From Lichenostomus cassidix (taxonomy: Eukaryota > Chordata > Aves > Passeriformes > Meliphagidae): DNA of 64,000 bases. The DNA is taken from contig CM039179.1 of the NCBI GenBank assembly GCA_008360975.2, forward strand, positions 56,768,666-56,832,665. The letters run 5' to 3'. A program made the position numbers and the translations under genes. Numbering within the stretch: the stretch's first letter is position 1; every line of letters begins with the position of its first letter. Shown here piece after piece: positions 11,901 through 22,860 of this stretch. The notes below the pieces were generated by a model, which made no database searches, was not told the origin of the DNA, and saw only the letters and a list, made by a program, of their open reading frames with translations.

Positions 11901-12814
11901 CATCCTCTTGTAGTATAAACCAAAATTTGAATTCTTTAGTTTGACTTAAACTAGCAGTTCGGCCCTTGAATTCCTCTTTTTCGAGGTGATTTTTTGAAGT
12001 GTTCTGCAGCCTCAGTAAGAGGCAATACAGAGGCATAGAGGTGAGCATGACCTCTTTAGAAGTTCAGAATTTGGGTGGCAACTAGACCCTTGAGACTTAA
12101 GGAAAAATTTAGTCAGACTTGTTTTGTGAAACACATCATGGATGTTTTCAGGAACAGTTCCCCTCTGACACTTGCAAAATGAAAATGGAGTTGCTTTTGA
12201 AAGAGGAATGTGCAATGTGGGACAACACATAGTTCAAGCTGTTCAGTATTCTACTGTCTGTAAATAAAAAGTCCTTGTAAAAGTACTGTCTCAAATACCA
12301 GGTTTCTCCGTAACCTCCAGCTGTAAACTCCAGTACAAAATAAACTCTCATATTTCTTCAGCTTGTAATAACTCCTTTTCTCAAATATAGAGTTCTTTGC
12401 TTAAAATTTTCTTGGAAATGGTTATATTTGGAGATGTGGTGGTGACCTCGTCAGTTATTGTGAAGAGGTAGAACATTTTGCCTGACTGATGCAGAGCTCT
12501 GAACCTCTTAACAGTCTGACATCCTCCCACAGCAGTGAGGTTTCTATTTGCATTCAAGAAATAGAGAAATAAAATGAAGAAAGCAAGAGTAGATGCGAAT
12601 GAAGAGTGAATTAATGAAAGAAAAAGGAGAATAGGAAAGGAGAACATAATATGGTCTTTTACCTGTTTTCATAAATGAGGAATTATTCCTTAGCCACATC
12701 AACGCATGTAAGGTCAAAGAAGTTAGTGGTATTTTGCAATGATGACAGTAGGCATAGAAGACTTATTAAAAGCAAAAAAAAATTACCCCACCTCTCCTCT
12801 ACATGTTAGGCAAT
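8925..12814. other. AT-rich DNA, nothing recognised
   Basis: Contains short A/T tracts and chance open frames, the longest about 95 codons at 11626-11913, none with recognisable motifs. I could not assign the segment at 11560-12650, which is somewhat richer in long words resembling coding or ERV sequence. No CR1 tail was seen. Confidence 0.45.
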
Positions 12815-12871
12815 ATTTTTGTGGTTTAGTTATAGAGAAAATTAACTCCATCTCAGCCAGTTCCCAGCACA
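12815..12871 (-). mobile_element. Short 5' fragment of an ERVL-type LTR
   Basis: The complement of this stretch starts TGTGCTGGGAACTGGCTGAG and continues with GGAGTTAATTTTCT. This resembles the start of a widespread avian LTR that opens with a TGTCCTGGTTTTGGCTGG-like block. Only the first 50-60 bp remain. The CA/TG terminus at 12871 supports a true LTR edge, but such a short match may be coincidental. Confidence 0.4.
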
Positions 12872-15800
12872 CAATAAATATCTCTACAACTGAACCAATC
12901 ACTAAGATCTAGCAGTTAATTACTGGGATTGGTTTAACTGTAGTACTCATGAGAACAATGTCCACAAAGCCTGCCACACTGTTCACAAAGAAGGGCATCT
13001 TTTCTATTCTTGTAGGACTGTAAGAGAATAGGGGCAACAGGAGAGGATATTGCAGAAGAACCTGCTAACAATGAAAGAATTTCTGCCTTTCTAACACAGC
13101 TGCTCTATTCATCCCTGGATTTAACCACCCTGTCACTTTTCCCCAGGTATGGACATAGAGGAAGATCAGCGTTGGACAGACCTGGGGTTCCAGGTGTACT
13201 TATAAACAGTAGTACAGAAGACAGAACTTGTGCGGTAGAGACTTTCCTCTTTTTTTCTCTGAAGCCTTTTACTTTGTCACAGTTTGAATTGAAAAGGATC
13301 AGCGAGCTTGAAGTACGAGTTGTCATGTCATGACTATAAACTTCTTATATTACTGCAGAGATGTATTTTAACATGAGAAGCAGAGACTTTATTGGATTTA
13401 TCATGAGGAAAAACACAAGACAAAATAAATATTAAAGCCAACATATAAAACAGACAACTAGTGAGTGTGATTTAAATACCTGGAAAGACCTATAAGGTAA
13501 ATCCCACAAGAGAAAAATATAAGAAAGGAAAATGAAGAGAAATTCTGTTGAAAGCACCTAATAACAGAAGAATTACATAAGTGCATAAGGTAAAAACTGG
13601 GGAAAAGAAGTCAAAATAACAAAAAAGTAGTGAGGGAATAGGAAAATAATAAAGTTAGGTACACCAACTGGATATAATAAAACAAATCACTAAAGTAAGA
13701 CAAATATTACTCCAAAAGAAAAGGAAAATTATGACAACTACTGGGAATAAAGAAGAGACTTGAAATAAGACATATATATTGCAAATGTAGCAAGCAGACT
13801 ATTATATGAGGCTTAATGCAGGAAAAGTAAAAACAAAAGCAGAGACATATTTTCAATTAGATAAGTGAAGCTGTGAGAGTTCTGACTGACAGACATTTGA
13901 TTATACAAGTGAGACAATATCCAAAGTTTAGACCAAAAGAATGTTTCAAGAGCAGCTTGAGCTTTCTTCAAGTTAGCTCACTGTTTTCCAAACTGTGATA
14001 GTGTGACTATAACAAAAAAAAAGGAGAAAAAATAAAAAGAAAAGAAGAAAAAATTATTTGCTTATTTGTGAGATTAGAAATGAAATAAAACAAAGCATGT
14101 GTGATCTGAAGTGTTTCACTGAAATATTCTTCTCCATGCTGAGTGTGACTCCCACACAGGACTCGTAAATACTTACGCTGCTGTTGCAGTGGGTTATTTA
14201 TTTTACGTTAGTGTCCAAAGGGGACTGTAAGGTCAGAGCTCTTATTGCTCCACAGACTATTTACAGGCTTCTGAATGTGTGGGTGGTGAGAGGAGTCCCA
14301 AAAGCACAAGAAGACTGGCTGGGCATTTCAAGCCAGCTGGAAAGGAGCTTAATAAACCAGGGAAAGTGTAAAACCACAGTATGGATACAGACTATGCAAG
14401 AGAGCAGCTGTACAATTTAATGGTGCCAAGATTCCTAAAATCCATGCTCTGTTCTGATCTGGTTTAGGGTACTTTTAAATCCCTTGATGTTCCTAGGAAC
14501 CTAACAAAAGAAAATAGTCACAGATGATCAAATGTGGGCAATCACAGCAGTCATACGAGAGCTCTTGGAGCTCACTCAGCTGAGCCTGATCCTTTTAAGT
14601 GGGAGAAAAAGCCAAGAACAAGATCTTTCCTGCAGTCAAGTGGCATGCCCACAACACATGCACTTTTTCCTAGCAAGAACTAATCGTTGTCCAAACCTTC
14701 CAGGAGAAAATCAGTTTTGAAGTGACAAAAGAGAAGGACACAATCCTTCAAAATATCAGAGCTAGCAGGAACGGCTTTCACAATTGGAGGCTAAGAAAAG
14801 ATCAAAGCATGAGTTAATGCTTCTCCCCTTTCTCCCTTTGAGCTACCAAATACAATTGTACAGCAAGCTGCCTGCCAATTGTGCTTACAATGAATACATT
14901 CAACAACATTGTCTGGGACATTAATTTTTTGTGTATTATTTGTTTTAATCCAATGGATAATGAATTTAAACTTGTTCTATGCTGTCATTACATAACATTG
15001 TGGAATGCAATGCTGAATAAGTGCTGAGGACAAAGCCAACTCCAAGAAAACCCCCTAAGAGGTCTCAAAGCTGCTTTGGTTTTGTCCAGGAATATTTGCA
15101 TGGCCTTAATGCTTCCCAGTTTCAATCTAGTTTTCATTCTGTTTTTCATTTAAAAGGTCTTAAAACCAACCAAAGATCTGTTTACCTCTCTCAATATATG
15201 TTGCTACATATCATTGCTACTCAAACAGCTGAGACCCAGCCTGCAGGCGAACAGTGTCAGAAGCTGTGCTCCCTTTTAGGTCCTAGTGCACCTCAATGCA
15301 CTGAGGGAGAGCAGATCCAAATCAGTTTTGATCCAGAATGGGTCAGGAAATCCATGGAGTGAGCAACAAACATATTATCATCTGTTTTGTTTACATATGT
15401 GTATCGTTATATGCAACTTGCCCCCATCCTTTGCATCACAATGGTGCATCAAGATAAGTCAAAAAGCTCCTCTTCTTCCTTTTTGTGAGAATATTTCAAA
15501 AGTAGTTGAGTCACTTACCTAAAATGGAAAACTGGACATTTAAGTATCTTCTTCCTCCGATTTGTAGCAAGGTCTTAACCCTGAGTCTCACCTCATGTAT
15601 TAATCTTCAAAAAATCTTCATTTCTTACCCACCGTCCTGTACAATATGTGTACCTCCTGCCCACTCCCTGCATCCAACACACTCAGGAGGACCTGTCTGT
15701 GGTACTTTCTCTGCCCTATCTTAGGTAAGCTCACCTGCAAACACAAGCCAACCTGTCATCTCTGTATTAATATTTCAGTACATATATACTTGCTCAAGTC

Positions 15801-16810
15801 CTGTGCATCTCACTGGAATTATCTGACTGAATTTTAGTCATCTGCAAATTAGAAATTCATATCTTAGTGTATAATTTCAGAATCTTCTTTAACAACCAAT
15901 GAAAATGGATAAACTTTTTTAGGGTTTAATATGTCTCTCTTTTGACATCTAACTACACTGTGAAATAATTTCTTTCATCCAAACTAACAAACTCAGCTTG
16001 CATCTTCTGCTCTATGTCTCCAACCACGAGCCTGCACCCAGTGTGACAGAATATTTGCATTGTGGCAGAGCAAGACTCCGAATAACTCCAGTCTTTCTCT
16101 TCTATTTTTAATTTTTTTCCTCTCTTGGGTATATATTGTATTTTGTCTGTCAAAACTCTATGCAGTCAAGCCCATAACTTTGTATCGCTGTTAAATTATC
16201 CCAGTTTTTGGGATTCCATACACACGAGAGGCCTAGGTTTTAGCAAATAAACCTATCAGGTAGTTTGCTAACACAGTATGTAGTCATCTGTTTTTCATTG
16301 CTAATATGATGTCTTACAGTCAAATAAACTATTCCTAGTGGTACCTTGCTTTTACTATGGATTTTTCATGCAGGGTAAAATGACTTTTGATATAAACCAA
16401 TGTAATTGAAAATCTTGTTAGTCTGGTATGCAGGCAAGAGTGCATAGTTTTAATACCCTGAAAAAAAAGCAAACCTGAAAATAAAATAAAAGTCAAAGAA
16501 GAAACATTTTAGATGTGCAACAGCACAGCAATTGAATGAAGACCATAAAAACTAAATGAGAATCACTATTAAGGGTTTTCTATATCTGCCCTTAATGTCC
16601 TAAATAATTTATGCTCTAATAGAGAATATTGACTAAACTTATTTTTTTGATATCTGGGCGACTTTGACTTCTGTGGAGCTCCTTATTTAAATCTATTATG
16701 TGGAATATACTACAATAGACATGAAATTGTGTTTTGTCAGGAAATAAAATTAATATAGCAATCACATATGCTGCTGAAGGAGAATGAAGATTAAGCTCAA
16801 AAATAGCGAT
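12872..16810. other. Unassigned DNA, A-rich in the middle
   Basis: A strongly purine- and A-rich tract runs from about 13,380 to 14,100. Open frames at 14184-14420, 14532-14720, 15021-15362 and 15506-15837 carry no motif I recognise and no paired splice sites, so I do not call them genes. Confidence 0.45.
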
Positions 16811-16885
16811 TTCCCTTCCCTTCCCTTCCTTTCCCTTCCCTTCCCTTCCCTTCCCTTCCCTTCCCTTCCCTTCCCTTCCCTTCCC
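16811..16885 (+). repeat. (TTCCC)n microsatellite
   Basis: Fifteen TTCCC units in a row with one interruption near 16829 (an extra T). On the minus strand it is read as a GKGRE-type repeat inside a false open frame. It abuts a decayed LINE fragment on its right. Confidence 0.95.
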
Positions 16886-16886
16886 A

Positions 16887-17100
16887 GTGGACAACACCAT
16901 CCCCAGGCTCGTCACTCAGACTCATAACCTGGGATTCGTCTTCAACTTTTTCCTCTCCCACAGTTTACCGATTGTAACTATTTCTTTATTCCATTCACAT
17001 TTTTGTATAACATTTTGTGCTTAGCCTTTCCTTTTCCACTGACTCCTTGAGCCCTCACTCTTGTCTTAACTACTCAAAAATCTTCTGCTCTGCCACTGAA
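16887..17100 (+). mobile_element. Decayed L2-like LINE relic (reverse transcriptase C-terminal part)
   Basis: Translating from 16887 gives a VDNTIPRLVTQTHNLGF stretch. It resembles the NTIP..V..A.NLGV.FDSSLSF motif near the C-terminal end of L2/CR1-clade reverse transcriptases. About 150 bp further on, 17040-17095 (CTTGAGCCCTCACTC, TTAACTACTC, TCTTCTGCTCTG) lines up with the conserved S-R-L-D-Y-C-N region. The frame is broken by stops and the copy is old and truncated on both sides. The assignment rests on remembered family motifs. A divergent CR1 is the main alternative, but avian CR1 lacks this wording. Confidence 0.45.
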
Positions 17101-17105
17101 CATTA

Positions 17106-17131
17106 ACAGTGTGCCCATGTGGCCAAGAAAG
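17106..17131 (+). mobile_element. 26-bp CR1-like scrap
   Basis: AACAGTGTGCCCATGTGGCC plus AAGAA closely resembles the CR1 ORF2 block that encodes QCAQVAKKA. It is very short and sits exactly between the L2-like relic and an LTR fragment. Confidence 0.35.
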
Positions 17132-17491
17132 TTCTCCAGACACCCGAGCAGAGATTCCCCTGCAGCCTGTGTGAAAGACCATGGTAAGGCAGGATCCTGC
17201 AGCCCATGGAGATCCATCATGGGACAGATATCCACCTGTGGGAAGGGTGGGGGTAAGTTAAGAGCTAGTTTTTATTTCCCATTGCCCTAATCTGATTTGA
17301 TTTGTAATAAACTAAATGCATTTCCCCAAGCTGAGTCAATTTTGCCTGTTGTGGTAATTGATGAGTGATCTCTATGTGTCCTTATTTTGATCCACAAGCC
17401 TTTCATTATATTTGCTCTCTGGACTGGAAGAAGGGAGTCAAGGAGCAGCTTTGGTGGGCAGCTGGCATCCAGCCAGGGTCAACCCACCACA
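17132..17491 (+). mobile_element. LTR fragment, same family as the LTR at 1.6-2.7 kb
   Basis: Plus-strand copy. It holds the CCTGCAGCC...CATGG repeat region (17150-17235), then jumps at about 17243 to the 3' part: AATCTGATTTGATTTGTAAT near 17290, TGAGTGATCTCT near 17363, and the 3' end GGGTCAACCCACCACA at 17491. The first part of the LTR is missing. Most of the internal tandem repeats are deleted compared with the copy at 1593-2719, which is in the opposite orientation. Confidence 0.8.
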
Positions 17492-20239
17492 CCTCCACTG
17501 ATAGAATTAGTACAGAATATTTGCTTTCAGTATCAAATCTCCTGGTTCCTGAGAAAAAGTTCAAGCAACTTTATTGAAGACTTTGGAAGCTTCTAGACAA
17601 AGCTTGGTTTTCAATATTTCTTAAATTTAATTACATACTATATCCATTTATTAATATATATTATATGTATTAATAAACCCATTATGTAAAAGTGTAATAC
17701 ATAGGACATGCAGAAACACCTTAAATAAAAAGCTTCAGAAATAATAGACACACTTTGTCTGTTTCTATTTGTAAACACCTTATATTTTCACTGCCTGGGC
17801 TCTTGAGGATATACATCACCAATTTCTTACTAACACTAGTTCTTTGGTGATGTCAATGAATATAACAATGCAAAACAGGCTTGGACTACAATCAAACAAT
17901 CTCATTGGCAAACCACATTTAAATAAGCATTATTTGGCTATTAGTCATGAAATATTCACCAAAAAACCCAGTCTGGAATAGTATTAATATTTAGAAAATA
18001 AACGTGTATTTGCACCACTCATTTGCTTTGTACCTGAGGAAATTCTTCTAATGCTTTCCTGAGAGGGCTTGAACAAAATGGAGATAAATAAGCTACAAAA
18101 ATGGATCAGAATCCATTATTTGCTGCTGTAAGAAAACTAGTGGTATTGGTTAATAGACAGTTCCAAACAATGATAACAAATCCCTAAAGATGCTAGAAAC
18201 CATTCTATTCTCACTGTGTACAGATCATGTTGTAAATTAGACATTTTTCCAATAAATTTCTCTAATAAGACTAAGGAAAAAACTATTAAAACAGTGTGAT
18301 GTGAGTAATAATTTAGGAAACCATATAGAGAAAGACAAAAAACAGTCAATATACTCCAGAAAGGGAAACAGAAATCTAGAACATACAGTGCTATCTCTGA
18401 GTACATTTAAGCTTCAAAATAGAAAATTTTGCTATTTGTATAGTGACATTTGGAACAGGATGGGTGAGAAAAGATTGAGATTGTGAAGTATATGAATGTC
18501 ATTAAATGTTACATAATGCCTGCAGGAGACAGGAATGAAAACTAACACTCAATCATTTTGCTCTGCTCAAATATTACTACATTTCTTCACAAGGTCCCTA
18601 AATAAAAGCCAGTCTCCTGTTGGTACAGGGCCTGAATTTCATGGGAGCCACTTTAAATATGCTCTACCAGGAAACCCCTGTTTACCTTTGTCTCCTTCAC
18701 TTGTGGGGTCTGTGCTCTCTGTTTCTGTGGGGTGCAGAGTCACAGAAAACTCCAGTGCTTTGTCGTGGTGTTAATCCAACAGTTGCAGATGGTTATAAAC
18801 TCTGATTCAGTAAGAGCTCTACCATTGCTTTTCTAAGGGCTTGGTCCAGTGTGACTGTAACAAACACAATCAGAAAAATTCTCCTATGTTTGAGGTGCTA
18901 AATTTATTATAGACACTACTATGGTCTATTATTCAGATAATAATAGTGTTTACTGTATGTCCAGGTAAAAAATGAGTCACCATAATTAAAATAGGATTAT
19001 TCTGAAGAGTGAATGTTATGAGGAAATTTATTGCCTTCCCTCATTACTGAGAGAAGCTGTGATGATCCAGTTTCCCACCATGTCATTGGTACTCAAGGGA
19101 AGAACAATCTCCCTCTTATATTCTTGTAGGACTCCATTTTATATTCTGGGGTCTGCCAAGCTGATGGGGAAATCAATAGTATTCTTTGACTTAGGTTTTT
19201 GAATATTTATTTTCTTCATTTTCTTTTCTTTACTTCAGTAAAAATAGTGCATATCAGAAACTTGTAGTGCCATGTGTGTTTGGAAGCTTAAGTAATACAA
19301 TTTTATATTTCTCCATTAAAGAAGGTGTAGAAATATTAATTATTAAATGTTATATCACACTTGAAAGGCACACTTATTTTTTCTAAACTTATACTGATGC
19401 TTTAAGTTACACATGAGCACTTAAATGACTTTGCCAAGTGTTTAAAGGCATGGAAAAGTAACTGCTCAGTGCTTGGAACTGATTAAAAAAATATGGTAAA
19501 CTTAAGTTGACATGTTTTATCAGGCACGGGAAACACCAAAAGGCAAATTCAATGGACACACCTGCCCCTATTAGTAATAAAAAAAACAAAGAAGCCACTG
19601 TTGTTGTTCACAGAACAATAAAAATTGTAAATGACTTTACTTTTGGAAGTTTCCCATTTGGAACTGTGGTGTTCATATAAACATATGCTTGCAAGTAAAC
19701 ATGCACCAAATTTACTGAACTATCTTCTTTTACTCTGGACTGTGTTAAGGAAGGCATATATATCAAATACCACTCAAATTTCACTCCTGCAGAGCTCATA
19801 GCTTGAAGCACAGTCATAAAAAGAAACCAAAACTTTTTTTTTTTTTTAAAGCAGAAAGACAGTAGAACTGAATATTCTCATTTCTAACTAAGCATACTAA
19901 AAAATCACTTTTACAAAAAGTGAAAACAGACCTTGATGTAACTTCAGAAGTGATAATAATAGTTGAGATTCAGAAGGCAACTGGTAGAAATACCTACTGT
20001 TAGAGGCAAAAATGTCTAGTGTAGCAGGACAATAGACTCTCTGCCAATTTAGTCATCCCTGAAGTCCTAAGTCTTTAATGATTTCTGCAATATATCTATG
20101 CTTCTGATATTTTCTCTGTTTTCCGTTTATAGACAAAGATATTTTTGAATATGTTTTATCTGCCATTTTTTGTCTTATGGGATAAAACACTCATGGACAC
20201 ACTCACAAAGAAGCTCAGGGAGACAATGGGACCCGGAGG
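17492..20239. other. AT-rich DNA, nothing recognised
   Basis: Includes an AT-only stretch at 17636-17680 and a poly-T run at 19834-19846. A minus-strand open frame at 19608-19817 has no motif I recognise. Confidence 0.5.
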
Positions 20240-20891
20240 ATGACAAATACTGTTCCCCACAGTAACTGTCCCACACAGTTAGTTTCTCACCCATCTCCAC
20301 AAATCCAGAGGAACACAATGATATGTGGCACAGTAAAAGGTAGAGGAAACCCATATTATGGACTGAGGAAAAGGGACATTGTGACCAGGACCCATCCAGG
20401 GCTGTCCCAGGAAAGCATCAGTCCCAGAGTCCAGACATGCAACCCAAGAAAAGTCATCGGGGCAGCTCTCCAGAGAACCTGTTCAAAGTGGGTTTTGATC
20501 TCCAGTGTATAGGACATTAAGGAATACAAGGAGAAAGCAACTGAGGATTACACAAACATGATGGGAAGGAGCCAGGAAAAGCAGAGGTCTAGGTGAATTT
20601 GGAAATAACAAGGGTGAGAAAGTAGATAAGGGGATAGAAAGGGCTACTTATGGCAACACGTTTCTGGTTGACACACTTGTGCAGCCATGCCCTATGCCTG
20701 ATCAGCACAGTCTGTCCTATCTCCTTATTAAACTAAATGTCTCACTCTTTTCCTGTATGTGTGTGTTCTGGGAGTCAGGGCTTCCTGGTCAGCTGCAACA
20801 GAGCTCTGGACTCATGTGTTTGCATGTGTGACTCATATGGTCTGCACCAGCACCTGGAGTGGGGCAGCAGCCTTGAGAACTCTGAGGTGCA
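20240..20891 (+). mobile_element. Probable solo LTR of an ERVL-like element
   Basis: A GC-richer block with LTR-like layout: purine-rich U3, a TATTAAA polyadenylation signal at 20726, then a TGTGTGTGTTCTG GT-rich stretch and a U5-like end (GTCTGCACCAGCACCTGG, CAGCAGCCTTGAGAACTC), ending CA at 20890-20891. It matches my memory of an avian ERVL-class LTR. Boundaries are uncertain: the left end could be the TGTTCCCC at about 20251 or further left near 20190. No TSD was found and no viral genes follow. Confidence 0.55.
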
Positions 20892-21409
20892 TAAATCTAC
20901 AAAATTTTAGTCAAAGATTTCATTTTTTTTTAGAGGCTTTTTTGGTGTTTGTTTTATTTTGTTTTGTTTTGAGGAGCTTGATTAGTAATTTCTTTTTAAT
21001 CTACGACTTAGATATTTCCACCACAGAAGAGGAAAAGACTGTTGATTGAGATTGTTTGAGAAAAAAGTTGTTTGAGATTTAATGCAAATCAAAATTAACT
21101 AGCTCTGTTTCTGAGCTGCCTGTGAAAGAAGAATTTTCAGAAAATTCTATTTCTTAAAATTTGGATAAAACAGCATCTTATTGCATACTGAAGAGAATAC
21201 TCCACAGGTCACAACCAGTGGTCTGATTGCCATCTCTGACTTGTGCTGTTTAAAGTACCAACTCTTTGATAGCAATTTTATACCTATCGTATTAGTACTA
21301 GTGAAGTTATCTTCTTTATGAGACCTGAATGCAATTTCCTCATGGAAGTTTCATGATACATGGCCTGCATTGTGGCTTGCAAAGTATTTTTATGTAATTG
21401 TTGTTATTT
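20892..21409. other. Unassigned DNA between two LTRs
   Basis: AT-rich, with TTTTG-type runs at 20950-20972. No gene or repeat family recognised. Confidence 0.5.
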
Positions 21410-21819
21410 AGGAATGGTATTCCTCAATTTAATATTCCCACTGAAACACTCCAGACCATGTGCTGCTCACTCTCTTCCTCCCCTCCTCCCCCTGCTGCAG
21501 AATGGAGAGGAGAATTGGAGACACAAAAAGGTAAAGCTCATGGGTCAAGGTAAGAACAATTAATTAGAAGCAGCAAAAAAATAAGAAAATGAACAGTAAT
21601 AACAATACTAATAATAGAGTGTACAAGATATGGAAAAAACTCATAGAAAATTGCTCACCATGAGGAACCCAGCACTACCCCACTGCACACTCTGGAATAA
21701 GAAACCAAAAGATAACCCCCTTGTGCATGGCATGAGGTGGTGTAGAATAACCTAAGAGTCCTGGCCATGCCCCTCCTGGGGCTGCAAAAGTTGACCTTGT
21801 CCTGGCTGGAATCAGGACA
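21410..21819 (-). mobile_element. LTR of an endogenous retrovirus, third type
   Basis: On the minus strand it opens at 21819 with TGTCCTGATTCCAGCCAGG and continues with a CCCAGGAGGGGCATGG block. A block at 21536-21555 (+ GCTCATGGGTCAAGGTAAGA) matches the equivalent block in the LTR at 1.6 kb (GCTTATGGGTTGAGACAAGG, 1691-1710), so the two families are distantly related in their 3' part. A purine/pyrimidine-skewed U5 lies at 21460-21530. The left end is approximate. No viral genes are present. Confidence 0.6.
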
Positions 21820-22091
21820 GTAGTTCACTGGGGCTTACAGTGCCCAAGGATTATATGTCAGTGTAAACATAAGGCATAGTTAGAAAACTGAAAAATAGAA
21901 TGATCAAACAGCTTTTAGTGATTTTCCAGGGCTCTTTTATTTCAGAAATTAACTCAATTAAAGGCTTGCAGAACCAGTAGAAACTCTCAGTTATCTTTAA
22001 CTTTATTCTCTTCCCTACTAACTCCATTGCTGAGGGTTCTGCAGGGGTTGTTCAAATTATATGTTTTGACTTTAAACAGAATAAAGATTGT

Positions 22092-22860
22092 AGAATCATA
22101 GAATAATAGAATAGTTTGTGTTGGAAGGGAAATTTTAAATTCATCTAGTCCAATCCCCCTGGAGTTAGCAGGGACATCTTCAACTACATCTGGTTTCTCA
22201 GAGTCCTGTCCAACCCAACCTTGACCAACCTTGAATATTTCTAGAGTGGAGGCATCTACTATCTGTTCTCTGGGCAATTTTACCACCCTGACTGTAAAAT
22301 ATTTCATGTATATGTATATATATATATATATGTGTATATATATGTCATATATTTCATGTATATGTATATATACATATATATATACTCTGGATATATCCTG
22401 GTTTAGTTTAAAACCATTGCACCTCGTCCTATCACAACAGACCCTGCTAAAATCTATTCCCATCTGTTGCACAGGCCCCCTTCAAGTACTGAAGGGCTAC
22501 AATGCAATCCCTCTGAAGCCTTCTCTTTTCCAAGTGGAAGAGTCCCAACTCTCTCAGCCTCCAACCCTCTGATCCAACAGGTCAATGTCTTTCCCATACT
22601 GAGGGACTCCAAACCTTGACACAATGCTCCAGGTGGGATCTCAAGAGAGTGGAGTAGTGGAGGAGAATCCCCTCCCTCACCCTGCTGGCCACACTGCTTT
22701 TGATGAAGGCCAGGATACTGTTGGCTGTCTGGGCTGTGAGCCCCCACTGTTGCCTCATGTCTAGTTTTTTTATCCACCAGTGCCCCAAGAACTTCTCAGT
22801 AGGGCTGATGTCAATCTGTTTTTCCCCCAGCCTGCATTTGTGACTAGCCTCCAGATGGAC
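22092..22860 (-). mobile_element. CR1 LINE, 5'-truncated
   Basis: The copy starts on the + strand with the inverted CR1 tail (TAGAATCATAGAATAATAG). It continues with the usual 3' region (GTCCAATCCCCC, CAACCTTGAATATTTC, TTTAAAACCATT) and reaches the end of ORF2. The minus-strand frame at 22582-22788 reads NSILAFIKSSVASR...EGILLHYS, then LRSHLEHCVKVW, the conserved CR1 reverse-transcriptase C-terminal segment. The upper part (22760-22860) resembles a distinct CR1 3' subfamily block. Frames are broken. A TA microsatellite has grown inside it. Confidence 0.85.
22301..22388. repeat. (TA)n microsatellite with a 50-bp tandem duplication
   Basis: TA/TG/CA dinucleotide tract inside the CR1 at 22.1 kb. 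ATTTCATGTATATGTATATA occurs at 22301-22320 and again at 22351-22370, so a unit of exactly 50 bp is duplicated. Confidence 0.9.

Noticed and set aside
16616..16915. 99-codon minus-strand frame with a GKGRE repeat
   Set aside because: The repeat is the translated (TTCCC)n microsatellite.
22231..22777. Several overlapping open frames
   Set aside because: They are CR1 ORF2 and 3' UTR sequence with a TA microsatellite, not host genes.
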